Shown here: piece by piece, positions 34,741-48,710 of the stretch
Position numbering within the stretch: position 1 is the stretch's first letter
How the letters are laid out: each line of letters begins with the position of its first letter
Origin: Epiperipatus broadwayi
Taxonomy: Eukaryota > Onychophora > Udeonychophora > Euonychophora > Peripatidae
DNA length: 64,000 bases
Direction: 5' to 3'
NCBI GenBank assembly: GCA_028023455.1
Contig: JAQFVV010012423.1
Location: 9,282,269 to 9,346,268 of the forward strand
Notes under the pieces: model-generated
The model's input: only the letters and a program-made list of their open reading frames with translations
What the model was told of the DNA's origin: nothing
Database searches by the model: none
Program-made: the position numbers and the translations under genes

Positions 34741-35694
34741 CGAATTTATTTTTTTAAAACTGTATGTTGCCTTGCTATAGTAAATCAATATAGCACTAAA
34801 AGCACAATAACCATAAAGCTAAAGATGTATTGTGTTTTATTAAATCATACACTGAGCACTTTCAAAAGACACAGCTCTCATATTCATAGCTCTTATTGCA
34901 TAATGGCTGTTAGTTTAATTATATGCAAATATATGCAACTTTTAAGCATTCCATTTCTTGGATATGGAGTATCATGATTGTTTCTGGTTGATGGTGCTGC
35001 AATCCATTGCGATGTAGCAAGCTTTTTTCACTTTGCATTTTACATTATTCGCTTCCCTGCAAACCAAGCTGATTGTCTGTCATTCACATGGATGTCCCAC
35101 CTTCTTTTGATGGTGCATGAAGATGGAATTATTGCTGGATCCAATTGTGTCTTGGCATGTAGATGGATTTATATGCTGGATCCATTTGTGCCTTGGCATA
35201 TAAGTATTTGTGCTGGAACAGTTTAGTTTTTAATGATGCCTTGGTCTCCCTATAATATGAAGATTTGCAATTCCTGTGAGGGCATTAATCAGTTCTTTGT
35301 GTTGTTAATTAATCTATTGGAATTAGGAGGGGTGTGAAAACATAACTGAAAGCTTCTGCCAAAAATTGAGTAAAAGTTTTTTGTGCTTGTTTGGTATATA
35401 TGGCAATAACAGTCTGTGTGTGTCTGCATTTACTGTGCTGTTGGTAAATTTGTTTTGGAAATGCCTGAACTTTCTGTCGATGGTACCTTGCTTGAAACCT
35501 GTGCTTAATAATTCTTCTCTGTATGCTGCTAAGTTTGATTTCTTGTCTGCTTCAAATTTGTATAGTTGTTGATTTTCTGTGGAGTAAAGATGTGAGGCCA
35601 GCCAATTTATAGCTGATGGAAGTATTGGAACTGGGATGAATATGACCTCTTATTTCAGATAGTTTCATTGTCATTTATAGTTCAGATGTGTGTT
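34741..35694 (-). mobile_element. Penelope-like element fragment with GIY-YIG remnant
   Basis: The minus strand carries pieces that match the Penelope-like element at 48.5-49.9 kb. Examples are 'YKFEADKKSNLAAYREELL' with 'STGFKQGTIDRK' (35560-35460), 'LLLPYIPNKHKKLL', 'HTPPNSNRLINN' (about 35325), and the endonuclease-like 'CPHRNCKSSYYRETKASL' (about 35280-35225). The latter corresponds to the zinc-binding Cys pair and the Y-x-GET block of GIY-YIG enzymes. Stops and frameshifts are present. The fragment interrupts the minus-strand RTE copy between 34740 and 35695. Confidence 0.65.
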
Positions 35695-36790
35695 TTCACA
35701 CTGTCCTAATGTGCCAAAATGACATTTAAATCCAGATTATTCTTTTCTTGGTTAGAATTCAATGTTTGCACTAGACGAGTTGCAATTATCTTGGTGAAGA
35801 TTTTGTAAACAATCCATAAAAGACTGATAAGTCTGAAATTTGTAATATTTTTTTTATTAACTTTTTAAAATATCAGTATTACTAGTGCCTTCATCCAATT
35901 ATTTGATATATCTTTATCATTTAGGCATTTAGTCGATAGTTTTGTTAGTAATTTTTCTATTTTCTACCTGCTTCTTTTAATACATCAATAACACTTTCTC
36001 AAAGCTTTTCCCTTCGTCATAGATTCAATTGCATGACTCATCTAACTACTTGGAAATTCAGGAGATGGAATAACTGCTTTTTCTTTTTATTACTATGTAA
36101 TTTTTTAACATTTGAATGTAAGTATAATGTACAACTCTTCCACACATTTTATGATGTCTCACGTTTTTCTTCTTATTGCTAAAATAACTTATTTTTCTAA
36201 TATCAAGATATGTTTATACTACTGAAATTTTTATTCATTTACAGTTATAATTACTTTACCAATTCTCTGTTATATTTTTTATATTGTTATTAATTCATTT
36301 TTGTACTTTTTTTTTTTTTTTTACAGAATCCCAGATATTCTATTTTTCTTAATAAACTTTTTTTTTTATAAATCCTTTTGCTTCAATTAAAAATTTAATG
36401 GTGGATTCTGTTTTTTTGTACCAACTATGTTTGTTGCTGTTCTTAGTATAGTATCAGTTATGTTATTATTGATATCAATTATGTGTGAGTCATCTTTAAA
36501 ATTATTAGCAAGTTCTAATTTAAATTTATAGTACTATTTCCATCTTTTTTTATAATTTTGATCTCTATATCTCATATATTCCTAATAACCAATTCTGCTA
36601 CATCTTCATTTGGAAGTTTCCGTGTCCATTTCTATTTAGAATATTTTTCAAAAAAAAGAATTCATAATATACAGTTTTCTTTTTCCACAAATTCCACAAT
36701 GCTGTGTCCATTTTCATTTTTGTCTCCATAGCTAAATTAACTCACATCACTTCAATTTTTCAATCATTTTCCAATTTTAGCATTAACATT
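35695..36790 (-). mobile_element. RTE LINE on minus strand, N-terminal piece
   Basis: From right to left (5' to 3' of the element) the minus strand shows the endonuclease end with 'MNSFF' and the 'ggacacggaaacttccaaat' segment (near 36611-36630). Then comes 'FKLELANNF' and 'ITDTILRTATNIVG' (near 36530-36430), and finally the 'LISLL...VYKIFTKIIATRL' stretch (near 35850-35780). All are colinear with 19870-20960 of the better copy. Confidence 0.75.
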
Positions 36791-36977
36791 TATCATGTAA
36801 TTTTAAAATATTATTTGGTGCAGTCAAAAGAATTTTTTATATCTATATATTTCCATAAACCTGAATTATGTGCATTTGGTATTTTAAAATAGTAGCAATT
36901 CGTTTTTATGGATTAATTTGATATCTTCTAATAAATTGAATAATTAATCTTTGCAATCTGCATATCTCTACAATGTT

Positions 36978-36979
<2 letters not shown>

Positions 36980-37065
<86 letters not shown>
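36980..37065. repeat. (TA)n microsatellite, about 43 units
   Basis: Uninterrupted TA run. The open frame over it on the minus strand (Tyr-Ile repeats) is spurious. Confidence 0.95.
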
Positions 37066-37068
<3 letters not shown>

Positions 37069-39474
37069 AACAATTTAAATAAATCAATTGCCATTTGTAA
37101 CAATATTTATCAATTAATATAAATATGTATTTGTAATTATTAAATTAATATAAAAGATATGTATTTGTAATTATAATTTGTAGCTATTTCAATTCATCAT
37201 AGCATAGACAAAGAAAATATCAGCATTAAAGATTCTTGGTATTTATTTATATATTGGGGCAGTCATTTAAACAGTAAAACATACTGGACATTGTCATCTA
37301 ATAAAAATAATATTAAACATAGCAACTGAATAAAAGTACCCACTGTGAGATTCCTGGAGTGCCTTATGCTTATCTCCAATACTAGATTCTTCTAACAAAG
37401 AATCCTTCTATCCTTCTTTCCAAATATATAAGACCATTCATGGTCATATGCACACACTGGTGCTATTCATGACAACTTATAAAAAATATATTTTATAAAA
37501 CTAATATTATGAAGTTGGAAAGGGATGATATCACTCTTTATTCAGTTTAGCTAAGTACATGTGTTTTCCCATGAGCGCCACTAGATTGTTTTCAATCTAG
37601 ATAAGTATCTATTTATAGTGTACTTGAGTTCAAACTCATTCAGTACATATTTATTACACATGACTTGGATGACTATTGAACAAAAATGACATACTTACAT
37701 TTTATCTATATTGATAAAATTACAAGATCCCAATATTACCAAAGTTTATACTGTAGATCAAAGATTCTTATAGACATTGCTAGCTCATTAGCATATATTG
37801 ATGAACAGACATGTATAATCCTATTAATGGCTTCCAAACAAGCATGTGAAGACCATTATTGATATTGATGGCCATTTAACTAAATTATTTATCACAATAA
37901 AGGTAATAATGATGATGATGATAATAATAATAATGATAATAATAGTGATATCATAATAATGATTATAATAGTGATGATGATACCAGCCATGGCTTATCAA
38001 TAAACTCACAACAATAAATTCATCTTTATAAATTTATAGGCATCTATTAAAATTATCATATTTCATACTGGGATTTAATAATGCTAATGGTGATGATTGA
38101 TCATCATGAATCTCTTTGCATAATATTCCACTTTATATAAACCCCTCTTTACTAAAACATATTCATTACGCTAAACATTAAATTTAATGATTATAATTTA
38201 TTAATGATGATTGATGGCGATCATAACTTTTATATAGTATTATTTGAAACATTTTTAACTAATAACATGATATCCATCTTTGATGAGGATGATCTAAATT
38301 CCTGGACACAACACAATTTTAGCTTTCTATGTTGAACTATAATTATCAAAACTTGGCTATTCTCAAGCATAATCCTTAAATACCCAAATATCAACATTCT
38401 AGTTTACCTATTATTTTGCGGACGCTTAATATTTGCAAGTGATTGCTCAATATATATGAATGGTAATACTTAATAACTGCGAGCAATGATGCTGAATTAA
38501 ATTGATAGAATTAAGAAAAAAGAAAAAACAAAACACAATATTCTTAATAATTACTCGGAAACCAATTAAGATATATAATTATATTTTATTAACACTACTA
38601 CTCTTTCTTTCTTCTTTAAAGTCAAATTGACAATTAAATAAATGGCTTTATTAATATAAAAATTCATATAAGGATAAGCAAATAAATTTAATATATATAG
38701 GTTTGTCACTTTTCTTGATATCTCAAAATAAGCTGACTTAAATCAATATTAAAAAAAATACATATTCTATAAATGCTTATTTAAGACTTTTCTTACTCAT
38801 CATATCATAAAATAAATTTCAGGTGTTACTTGTATATGTTATTTCATTTCCATTCAAATGTAATGCCCTACTTTTTAATTTACTATTTTAAACTAATCAT
38901 ATATAACCTATTCTTTGATGTGTTTGGATAAACAGTTACACATTCACGCATTCGGTAATGTTAACATATATGTTTAAAATGTATACCCAAAAATTACATA
39001 TATAAAAATATCTTTTTCTTTTGCAACCTTATAGCGAAAGAAAATAAAATACATATATTAATTTTTTAATATGCAACAAGATAAAATAAAAATAAAAAAA
39101 CATTATAAATGCATATATCTATAGGTTGCTCATTATCATTAACATCTGAAGAACAATTAAAAAAAAAACATTTCAACATTACAATATATAATAAAAAAAA
39201 TAATGAAAAATTTAAGTTTAAAGATTTAAACTATGTTTGTGCTATGTTGTGAGATATTGCAAATAACTATAGATAAACAAGTCTTTAATGTTTCTGTATC
39301 AAAAAAGAAAATTGCTTTGACCAGTAAGTTAAGGTTTACTTTTAATAAGTAAAAGAATAAAATCGGTTAAAGAAAGTTCATATTTACCCGTCTACTTTTT
39401 ACTTCTTATTAATGTCCTGAATTTGAATTTTAGACTGCTTTTCTTTGCTCACCAACAAAAACAAAAAAAAAAAA
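37066..39474. other. AT-rich intergenic stretch with an ATG/AAT-type microsatellite
   Basis: An impure trinucleotide run (gat/aat) lies at about 37903-37985. Nothing else is recognised. Confidence 0.5.
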
Positions 39475-39846
39475 TTATTGCAGATACTTTTAAGATAATG
39501 CTGAATCAATTGACTTTGCTTGTTTCTTCAATTCCATTATTGTTCACTGTTGATTGGCTTCCCTCTACCATTTAAAAAAAAAGTTATTATAAGTACTTTG
39601 AATAAGTAGGTACCGGTGGATTTGCTTGTTTCTCTTCTTTAAAAAAATAATTGCTGTTGACACTTTAGATGATTGAGGTAAATCAACAAAAATTTGATTT
39701 ATGGCTTCAAACTTGGTTCTACATAGCTGTTTTAAATTTTCTTTTCCTCCTATTTCCCCTTCTCCATTGGTTCGAAGGCAGTGAGCTTTTAATAAGACAT
39801 GAACTAGTAACAAAGCATTCCATATAGCTTGCGTGGTTGGCTTCAA
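39475..39846 (-). other. Unassigned open frame with an internal ~140-bp duplication
   Basis: A minus-strand frame (39565-39846, 93 codons) has unusually normal composition for this region, for example 'QAIWNALLLVHVLLKAHCL', 'GGKENLKQLC' and 'KFEAINQIFVDLPQSS'. It has no clear ATG; a stop lies just upstream and AG sites could serve as acceptors. Its 3' part resembles the adjoining 39475-39545 ('gctgaatcaattgactttg', 'gcttgtttcttc'), as if partly duplicated. I do not recognise a family. It may be an exon, a decayed retrocopy or chance. Confidence 0.3.
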
Positions 39847-39849
39847 AAT

Positions 39850-40823
39850 TTATCATTTTGTTGGTTATTACTGGATATATGATTTCATAGACAGATCAGC
39901 GGTTTTGACTCATTCTGAATTAATCAGGAAGCAGAAAAAATGGTTTAGCAATGCAAAGGCATATTATGCATAACCAAATATGTTAATATCATTTTTATAA
40001 TTATTACTAGCTTATAATAAATTCAATCTTGTTCCATTTCTCTCCTATTCTTTAATATTGCTTGAAAATTGCTTTATATAAACGCACATTTCATTTGCTC
40101 TTTTTTTTTTCAACTTTCAAGGAGTGAGAAAAAAGAATTAAAGCGTTCACTCTCTTTTTTTAAAAAAAAAAAATTCGAGCTTACATTTCTGCTTAAGAAT
40201 TATAACAAGGAAGGACCGACTGAGTTGAGTCTCAAAACAATAATAATAACTTAACTGATCATCTCTCTAAAGAAATTTATTACTCACTCTTAAAAAAGTT
40301 ATGATTAACTGCCTCTTTAAAAAATTTTCCAGACTGACTGCCTAAAAAAATTGTTTTAATCGTTTATATCGCCAAAAACATCTGGAAATCTTTATCTTAA
40401 AAAAAAAATCAAAGCTTCACAAGTTTGACTTAAAATTGATCGCTATCATCTACATCAAAGCACCTCTTTTGTAAAATAATTTTAAGATACAGATAACAAC
40501 AAAGCTGGCCATCTATAGCAATCAGAAATAAGTGTAAAAGCATCTTTGTGTTTGTACAGATCTATTCATTGTTTCACACGTGTACAAATTTTATCTCCTA
40601 ATCTAGCAATTTTATTTTACACCTTTCTGATTTACTCTCTTTTAACAAAATGCAAGTTAAATAAATTTAACATATATTATTTAATAATAAAAAATTATAT
40701 AATAATCATAAAAAGAACTGCTTATTCATAATAATAGATTTATACATATAAATCTCTGTATGTATAAAAGAATAAAAATTTTTTTTTTTTTTTTTTAAAT
40801 AATTGAATACTGTATGTATATGT

Positions 40824-40866
<43 letters not shown>

Positions 40867-41088
40867 TTAAAAGCCAATCAACACTTAGACAATCCCAATA
40901 TCAATAACAATCAACAATTTTAAACTGTTGTCAAGGTACCCGTCCTTTTTTTCAATCATTATTGATCCATTGCAGAATGAAGGTCTCTTCAAGTTCAATC
41001 TATCTTCTCTAATCTATAGCCTCTCTTCTCCACATCACACCAGTACACTTTCTTATTTTATCCATACATCTCATCTGTAGTCTCTTAT

Positions 41089-41126
<38 letters not shown>

Positions 41127-44100
41127 ATGAACCTATTTCACTTCTGTTTTCAATATTTATCCCCTTATAGTAAAGTATATGGCCATTTTTCAAGACAACA
41201 GTTTTTTTTCCATTTTTCTTTTAACTGTACACAGTCCATCATCTTATTTAATATTAGATAATTTTCTTTCTAATATATATATAATTTTCCTTTACTTAAA
41301 AGTTATCTAAAGTTATAAGTAGCTACATAAAAAATTATCAGTGAATAGTAGCTAGGTATAAAGTCAAGGGATGTTTATCTCCTTTCATTTTTGTCCATAC
41401 TGCTAATGACTTCACAAACTTCTGGGAATAAGAGATATTGTATAGTTATTTCTGTCATAATTGTAAATATCAAATAGAAAATTAATTATCATGCATATTC
41501 CACCTGCCTTCAAGAAAGTGACATCTTGACTGGCGATAATGTGGTAAGACGTCCATTATTCATTGAACATATTAATAATCATATAATAATAACAAATACA
41601 ACATTGAGAACATTTGTAGTGGATCCTAGATATTTGCTCTGCTATGTTCCTTTATTCTTTAAGACCTTAAAGAGGAATCAAAGGTCTTCTCTCAATAGTC
41701 AGAAAATTCTTTCTGCAGTGTTAAAAATATAAGAAATATTTATAAATATCCAAGAAAATGTTTGTATTTTAAAGTGAGTTTAATATATAATATTAATTAG
41801 ATCTTTCCTAATAGTGAAGATTTAATATTAAAATTATACCTGAACTACAATGGATCTACACAATGATATGATCATTATCAAAATGAACACTTTTACAGTG
41901 ATATTTCCATAAAAGGTTATATCTTGAAAAGGTTCTAATATTGGATGAAAACCATTTAGAATAAATGATTATGTAATATTAGTTGTTTATTTCAATTGAG
42001 TTGAATTTATTATTAATAGTAAATGTAATATAGTTTGAACATACAGGCAGATGTAACATCCACAAATGCACAAATAGTTAACAGATAACTATTAACAATC
42101 TTTTATCAACTACTTAAATAAACTCTGATACTCTATAATTACACTTTTCTATGAATAATAGTTATAATTAGATATAAATAGCAATATGTAAATCATTGTA
42201 TTTACATATATTGAAAATGGTGGATGATATTTCATCGACACATTGGTAAGTAAGCAAAAAATAATAAACAGTTTAATCCCAAAAACACTTTATTTACATT
42301 GTATAAACATAAAAGCATTAAATATAATATATCTATTGTAATGGCACTTGTGGTGACATGATGCATTATGTACTTATAGTCCAATGGCTGAATTCTTTAT
42401 CTATCTCAGAATTTCAGGTCACTATTCATTCTGTTAGCTGTCAGATGCCTGTCAAATCTCCAAAAAAATTGATGATTATATATTTTGAAGTATGAATTTT
42501 GTTTTGATTAATGTAAAATATTGTTATATAGGTGGTCATTTCTATTTTCCTTTTCCTCATGATGTGGATTATGAGACCATTATGTGTCTCATGGAATACA
42601 ACAACATAATAGTGAGTGTGCGTATATATATAAAGTTAAAAAGAAAAGTATAAATAAACAGAAATTTTTTTTGAGATATTTTCTTTATTATACTGAAATA
42701 ACAATTAAGGATTACATAATTTTGAATTAAAAAATTATTATAAATTACACATTTAAAAATGTCTTTAATATTTTATTAATTCTGATTTTGAAATTAAAAC
42801 AAACATGTTTTATGTTACAATAGATATATTGGTAATTATAAAGTTCCACTATCTACTTTGGTTAGCAAAATTTTTAAATTAAAGCTTGTATAACATTTTG
42901 ATAATTATTCCAAAAAGATTGTTTTTCAAAGGATTAAGTTAAATTGAAAAGAGTCATTAACTTTTTTTAACCAAGAAAAAAAAACATTTTTAATTACTGT
43001 ATTTTTTTTTCCACCCTGATTATAAGAGGTTGGTAAAAAGATTAAAGAGGAGAGTTTTTGTAGTTTGACAGATTGTAACAGCAGAATTACTATGAAGTTA
43101 TAACTGAACACAAAACAATGGATCCACCTGCTTCTACTAGTGCAACAATATTAGAGTTTGGATTCACATAGAAGCAAGCCAGCATATATTTTTTATAAAT
43201 CATATATATGATATGTGTGTATTACACAACATAGAGACTGAAGTTACCTGGAATATATTTTTTCTAATGATAACAAGAAGGCACTCTATTAATTAGAAGA
43301 TATCAGCTTAACCAGAGAGTCGATCAGTTTGATGAAAAATTAGTTTATATGCATACTGTTTTATCTATATGCAGAAAGGCATAGATAAAGGAACTGCATA
43401 TATATATAAAGTACAGCCGGTGATTAGTGTTATATATATTTGAGAATGATAATATTTTAAATAATTTCTTGAAATGACATTTAAAATTTCTACTTTACAA
43501 ATTTTATAAGTAAATGATTTGCTAACTAAAAGTAAAACAAGTAAATAATTTTTGCTTGAATTAAAAGTCTAAAAAACAAATGATTGATTTATAGACAAGT
43601 TTATTTTGAAAACAGAAAGTAAACTCCTAAAATCTTTTTAGACTAGAGAGCAAAATAAAACTTGCTGGCATATTTTTTAAAGAGATATTTAATATTAATC
43701 AAGAGTAACTTGTCAAAGATGTGGTATTACTTTTTTTTTTTAAAAAAAGAAAACTTTTATGAAGGACTGTCAAAAAATTAATATTTTTTTGTAAGACAAA
43801 CTTTTTTTTTACCATTAGATAAAAAATGAATTAATAACTTCAATTGATTCTATTATATTTATATATACACACAGACTTATGTGTGTATTTATTTTATTAT
43901 TAAAAATGAATTGAATTTTTTATCAGTCTATGCCAATTCAGATATGTTCATAAATATTATACTGCATGTCTGTGTGTTTATATATGGGTGAATTTTACTT
44001 TTTGACATTGAATTAATTGTGCATTAAGAAAATATATCGTTTATTAGATTTATTTATTTTTATAAAATCCAGTGTATGCACCCATTACCATCCACAAACA

Positions 44101-45274
44101 CATATATGTTAAATCAGCCATTATTTATGTATTATTAAAACACGATAGCTTTTTAATTGTTATTTGACAATTCCCATAATTTACAGCACATCTGTGCACT
44201 TATGTAGATGAATGTCATTTAGACACATACATGTTAAATAAATCATTATATTTATAAAAATTAATTTTATTTATAGATATATGACAATTCACATATGTTC
44301 ATAAATTACTATATCACATGTCTTTGTGCTTATGTATGTGTGTTTTGTGTAAACCTATTGAAACATATTTGTAATTCACAGTGTCATAAGGGATTTTTTT
44401 TATATTCATTAAAATCAGAAGGCTTAATTTATATGTATAGCTGCATTTTGAAAACCTTAATTTCATTTTAATAGTTATTAATAAATTTATATTTTATTGT
44501 TAAAGTTATTCCAGTAAATTTATTCAATTCTGAATAGATTTGAAGTATTATAATTTATTATATATTAGGATTATATCTCTTGCTCACATTAATAGTTATA
44601 GAGGTTTTGTTACTGAGATAATGGTCTGTTATATAAAGAGAAGTTTATATCCAGTGTTTATGGACATCTAGTTGATGATGATCCTGGATTGATACAAAGG
44701 GAATATCCTTTAAAGTTAATGCACTACATCTCATTTAGTTTAGAATTGAGTTTATAATTGGCCAGCACATTAAAGATACTAAGTGGCCAGAGAATTGATG
44801 ATGAACAGCATGTTTTAGTATCCCAGCATTATTTTTTTAATTTTTATATTTTTATAGATTCACACATAAGTTTGTGCATTCAAATTAGGGCTTAAATAAT
44901 CTGCTCCAGGGTGGCAAGGGCTAAATAATTAGCCTGGTCTTTAGTAGAAAAATTTCAAATACTGTCACAAGATTAATTGTTGATTTATTTTGTATTTTTG
45001 ATTATTCATGATGATGAATGATTATTCATGTGTGTAATGCTGGTGAACTTATCATTACTTATAGTTAGTGTTAATCTGTCATACTCATTTCTTTTATGTT
45101 AAATTTTATATTTTGTTTATTTGAGGTGAATGATGATGATTTTCCATCACCCCAAGTTCACCCCTGTTTCTTTGTACCATTATAATACATATATATATGA
45201 ACATAAACTACTATATTTACACAGACATGTATAAATAAGCATTTATTTTTATAGCACTGTTTTATAAATTGTAA
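39850..45274. other. AT-rich intergenic stretch
   Basis: No gene is supported. TA microsatellites occur at about 40829-40864 and 41090-41126. A G+C-richer patch at 40970-41080 (on - similar to the C-terminal RTE segment 'RWMDKIRKC') suggests a small RTE 3' remnant on the minus strand: 'catccat', 'ctcttctccacatcacacc' and 'atcatcttatttt' mirror 22020-22120. Confidence 0.45.
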
Positions 45275-45732
45275 TACATTAAAAATCAGCCTTCTCAAGC
45301 TATTGTGTATGTGCTTTTTACAAGTGTTAATAATAAATGAATACTTTCATTCCCAACACAAGATATAGTATTTATGAAAGAATAAAATGTATCCACTTAT
45401 TCTTTCCAACCCAAATGCTTATATATGGGCAAATCTTAAGTACTGGAAATGAAAGCATGAGGATAGACCACACACTTTAAATTACTGTTTACGACATCAT
45501 TTATTCAGACATCGTAAACAATAATTTAAAGTGAGTGGTCTATCCTCACGCTTTCATTTCCAGTACTTAAGATTTGCCCATATATAAGCATTTGGGTTGG
45601 AAAGAATAAGTGGATTAATTTTATTCTTTCATAAATACTATATCTTTGTGTTGGGTATGAAAGTATTCATTTATTATTAACACTCATAAAAAGCGCATGC
45701 ACAATAGCTTGAGAAGGCTGATCTTTAATGTA
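45275..45732. repeat. Foldback element, arms ~220 bp
   Basis: The left arm 45275-45494 and right arm 45512-45732 are reverse complements over almost their whole length, with a small number of substitutions, around a 17-bp centre. There is no open frame. The outer ends are 'tacatta' and its complement. TA-rich flanks hide any target duplication. It is a MITE or foldback-like element, or a palindromic duplication; its transcript would be a long hairpin. Confidence 0.9.
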
Positions 45733-45927
45733 CAGTCATATATATATATATATATTAAGATATATATAAAAATGTAATTAAATCCACATATGATCAGTTC
45801 TGATCCTAAATTCAACATTCAGAAATGGATGTCTTTGGGAATAAGTTTTCATCTGCTGTCAAAGTCACTGCCTTATGGTTTGTATTTTCGATCTTGTTCC
45901 AATAAGCTCTATGTTTGTTCTAATGAA

Positions 45928-46625
<698 letters not shown>

Positions 46626-46726
46626 ACTTAATGCGATTGCTATCAAGAGAAATATTTATGTATAATATAAGTATAATTGAACTAAAACTTACTAATATGA
46701 GTATCAAATCTTTCTATGCACACAAC

Positions 46727-46727
46727 T

Positions 46728-46762
<35 letters not shown>

Positions 46763-46770
46763 CACACACG
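46727..46770. repeat. (CA)n-(TA)n microsatellite
   Basis: Short CA run (about 46729-46750) followed by TA and CA units. Confidence 0.85.
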
Positions 46771-47469
46771 CAGGCGCATATGTAGTTATAAATTACAAGT
46801 ATGTAAATATTCTACTATATATTTTTTTATTGTTGGATTTTTTTGTTTTTTTATAACAATAATGTTTTAGTCGAATCTCCTAACACTATCTTTATAAGTG
46901 ATTATTATTTATTCTATATAACTTGATAAATTAAAAAAGTAGCTAAAGAAAAGTTGTGTGGATATTTTTTTCTGTGAATAAATTTTTTTATTAAAAAAAG
47001 AACTACATTGTTTGTAATTATTCATAAATAGAAAAGCATAATATGAGATTTAATACACGAATGTGGTTTTGCAGTTTATATAGTTACATTTTATCACTCC
47101 TCATTTATTCCAGAAAACTTGAGATTTTATTCTTGTTTACTTGATTCAATTGGCCTCTTTTTTTTTTTTTTAGTTTTACTGAAATATTTTCATAATTCTT
47201 TTTTTTCACTCTTTTTGGAGGATTATTCTCTTACATCCATTCTTAACTGTACTGTGACTGTACTTGATTTTTAAATATTCTCCCTTAGATTATATTTATA
47301 CTATCACTATTTTTCTGGACAATAGCTTTGTGGTATTGATTTCAAATCATAATTTTTTCAATTATTTTTTATTTAAATATCTTGGCTTGTCACATTTATA
47401 TTACCAATGATTTCTCAAGGCCACAGTAGGTATTGAGTGTTCACATATTAAGGAAGTTTGAAGGGTTTC
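46771..47469. other. AT-rich intergenic stretch
   Basis: Nothing recognised. Confidence 0.4.
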
Positions 47470-47940
47470 ATTAGTAGTTTGTTTCAGTTGTGGAATGACT
47501 TCTCAGACAGTTTGTTTGACATTCAATGACACACTGATAACCAACACACTGAATCTCTATTCTTTTATAAAAACCTTTAAATTCATATGATATAAATTCA
47601 GATTCATTGTCAGTTTCTAATGTTTTGGGAAATCCATTATAGAATTGTTTTTTTAAATTTTGATATTGTTGTCTTCTGTGAACTGGTGTTTTCAATTAAC
47701 TTATATACTTTGCTCAATATGTGTACCAATCAATACCAAGGCTATAATTCCTTTGATAATGCTACATGATCATAATACTCAATGCAATAGCTTATTTATC
47801 TTTGGCTAATATATATAATTTTTCATTGGTTGATTTACTGTTGATTGACATTTCATATTTCTTAGTGAAGCTTTCAATATCTTTGCTCAAACCTAGTAAT
47901 GCAAACTAAAATCACACTATTTAGCAATGTAATAATTTCT
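47470..47940 (-). pseudogene. Retroelement integrase fragment
   Basis: The minus strand shows 'GFPKTLETDNESEFISYEFK' (about 47640-47580). This is the second catalytic-Asp block of a DDE integrase core (TDNGxEF in active enzymes) with the following helix. Upstream (47940-47700) pieces such as 'GLSKDIESFTKKYE' recall the segment after the zinc-binding domain. Stops and frame changes interrupt it. No LTRs were found nearby. It differs from the integrase of the LTR element at 50.8-61.1 kb, so it belongs to another family. Confidence 0.6.
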
Positions 47941-48481
47941 GACCAATAATAAGTTAAAAGGGAAATACTGTACTTTAGATTAATAAAGCACACAATTGTT
48001 TACATCTATAAGTCTGTAAAAATATTTATATTAATATATACAAATTATTTGCAGAGAGACTTGATTGCTTGTGAAATTTTACATTGATTTAAAAGTAGTT
48101 AACAGAATATAAATAATTTACAGAAGGTTTCAAAAATAATTTTGATAGTTAATAGAAAAAAAATTATACATTAAAAATAAATGCATAAAAAATAAATTAA
48201 AAGAGGAATACATATAAAGTAATTGAAGGACATTAAAAAAAGACTGAAAAAGATATTTGTAAAGTAAAATTTTATATTTACCTTAAAGCGTATTAAACTG
48301 AATACAAAATTTAGCAGAAGTGAATCTGTTGATAAAAATAGAAGAAAAGATTTAATATTTTTAATACTAATGAGTAAAATATGAAACATTCAGCTTATGT
48401 TAGTGATAGGAAAACTGATAGAAAAAAATATAGGCTGATTATATAAAATGTTATTAATTTGAGTTTCAAAAAAAATATATA
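47941..48481. other. AT-rich intergenic stretch
   Basis: Nothing recognised. Confidence 0.4.
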
Positions 48482-48710
48482 TATACAAATTAAAAAGCGT
48501 ATGAAACACTTGAACGAGAAGCTATAAAGATTCCAAAAATTATTATATGCTAAGTGCTTTTGAGGCCATTTGCCTCATAATCATAGCGGTAATGCAAAGA
48601 TGCAGAATGAGGAAATAGGGCAAGGAAACAAAGCGGTATGCAAAGCGTATGCAAATGAGCTAGATAGTCCAACATTTGGAGATGTCAAAGCAGGTATTCC
48701 GTCTATTAAT
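48482..48710. repeat. Left inverted arm of the Penelope-like element
   Basis: Reverse complement of 49717-49939. It starts with 'tatacaaattaaaaagcg' and ends at 'gtctattaat' where the coding region begins. Confidence 0.85.

Noticed and set aside
34711-35572. Three open frames on + (88, 82 and 68 codons)
   Set aside because: They are antisense to the Penelope-like fragment, whose minus-strand reading gives family motifs.
36906-37103. Tyr-Ile repeat open frame on the minus strand
   Set aside because: Created by the TA microsatellite.
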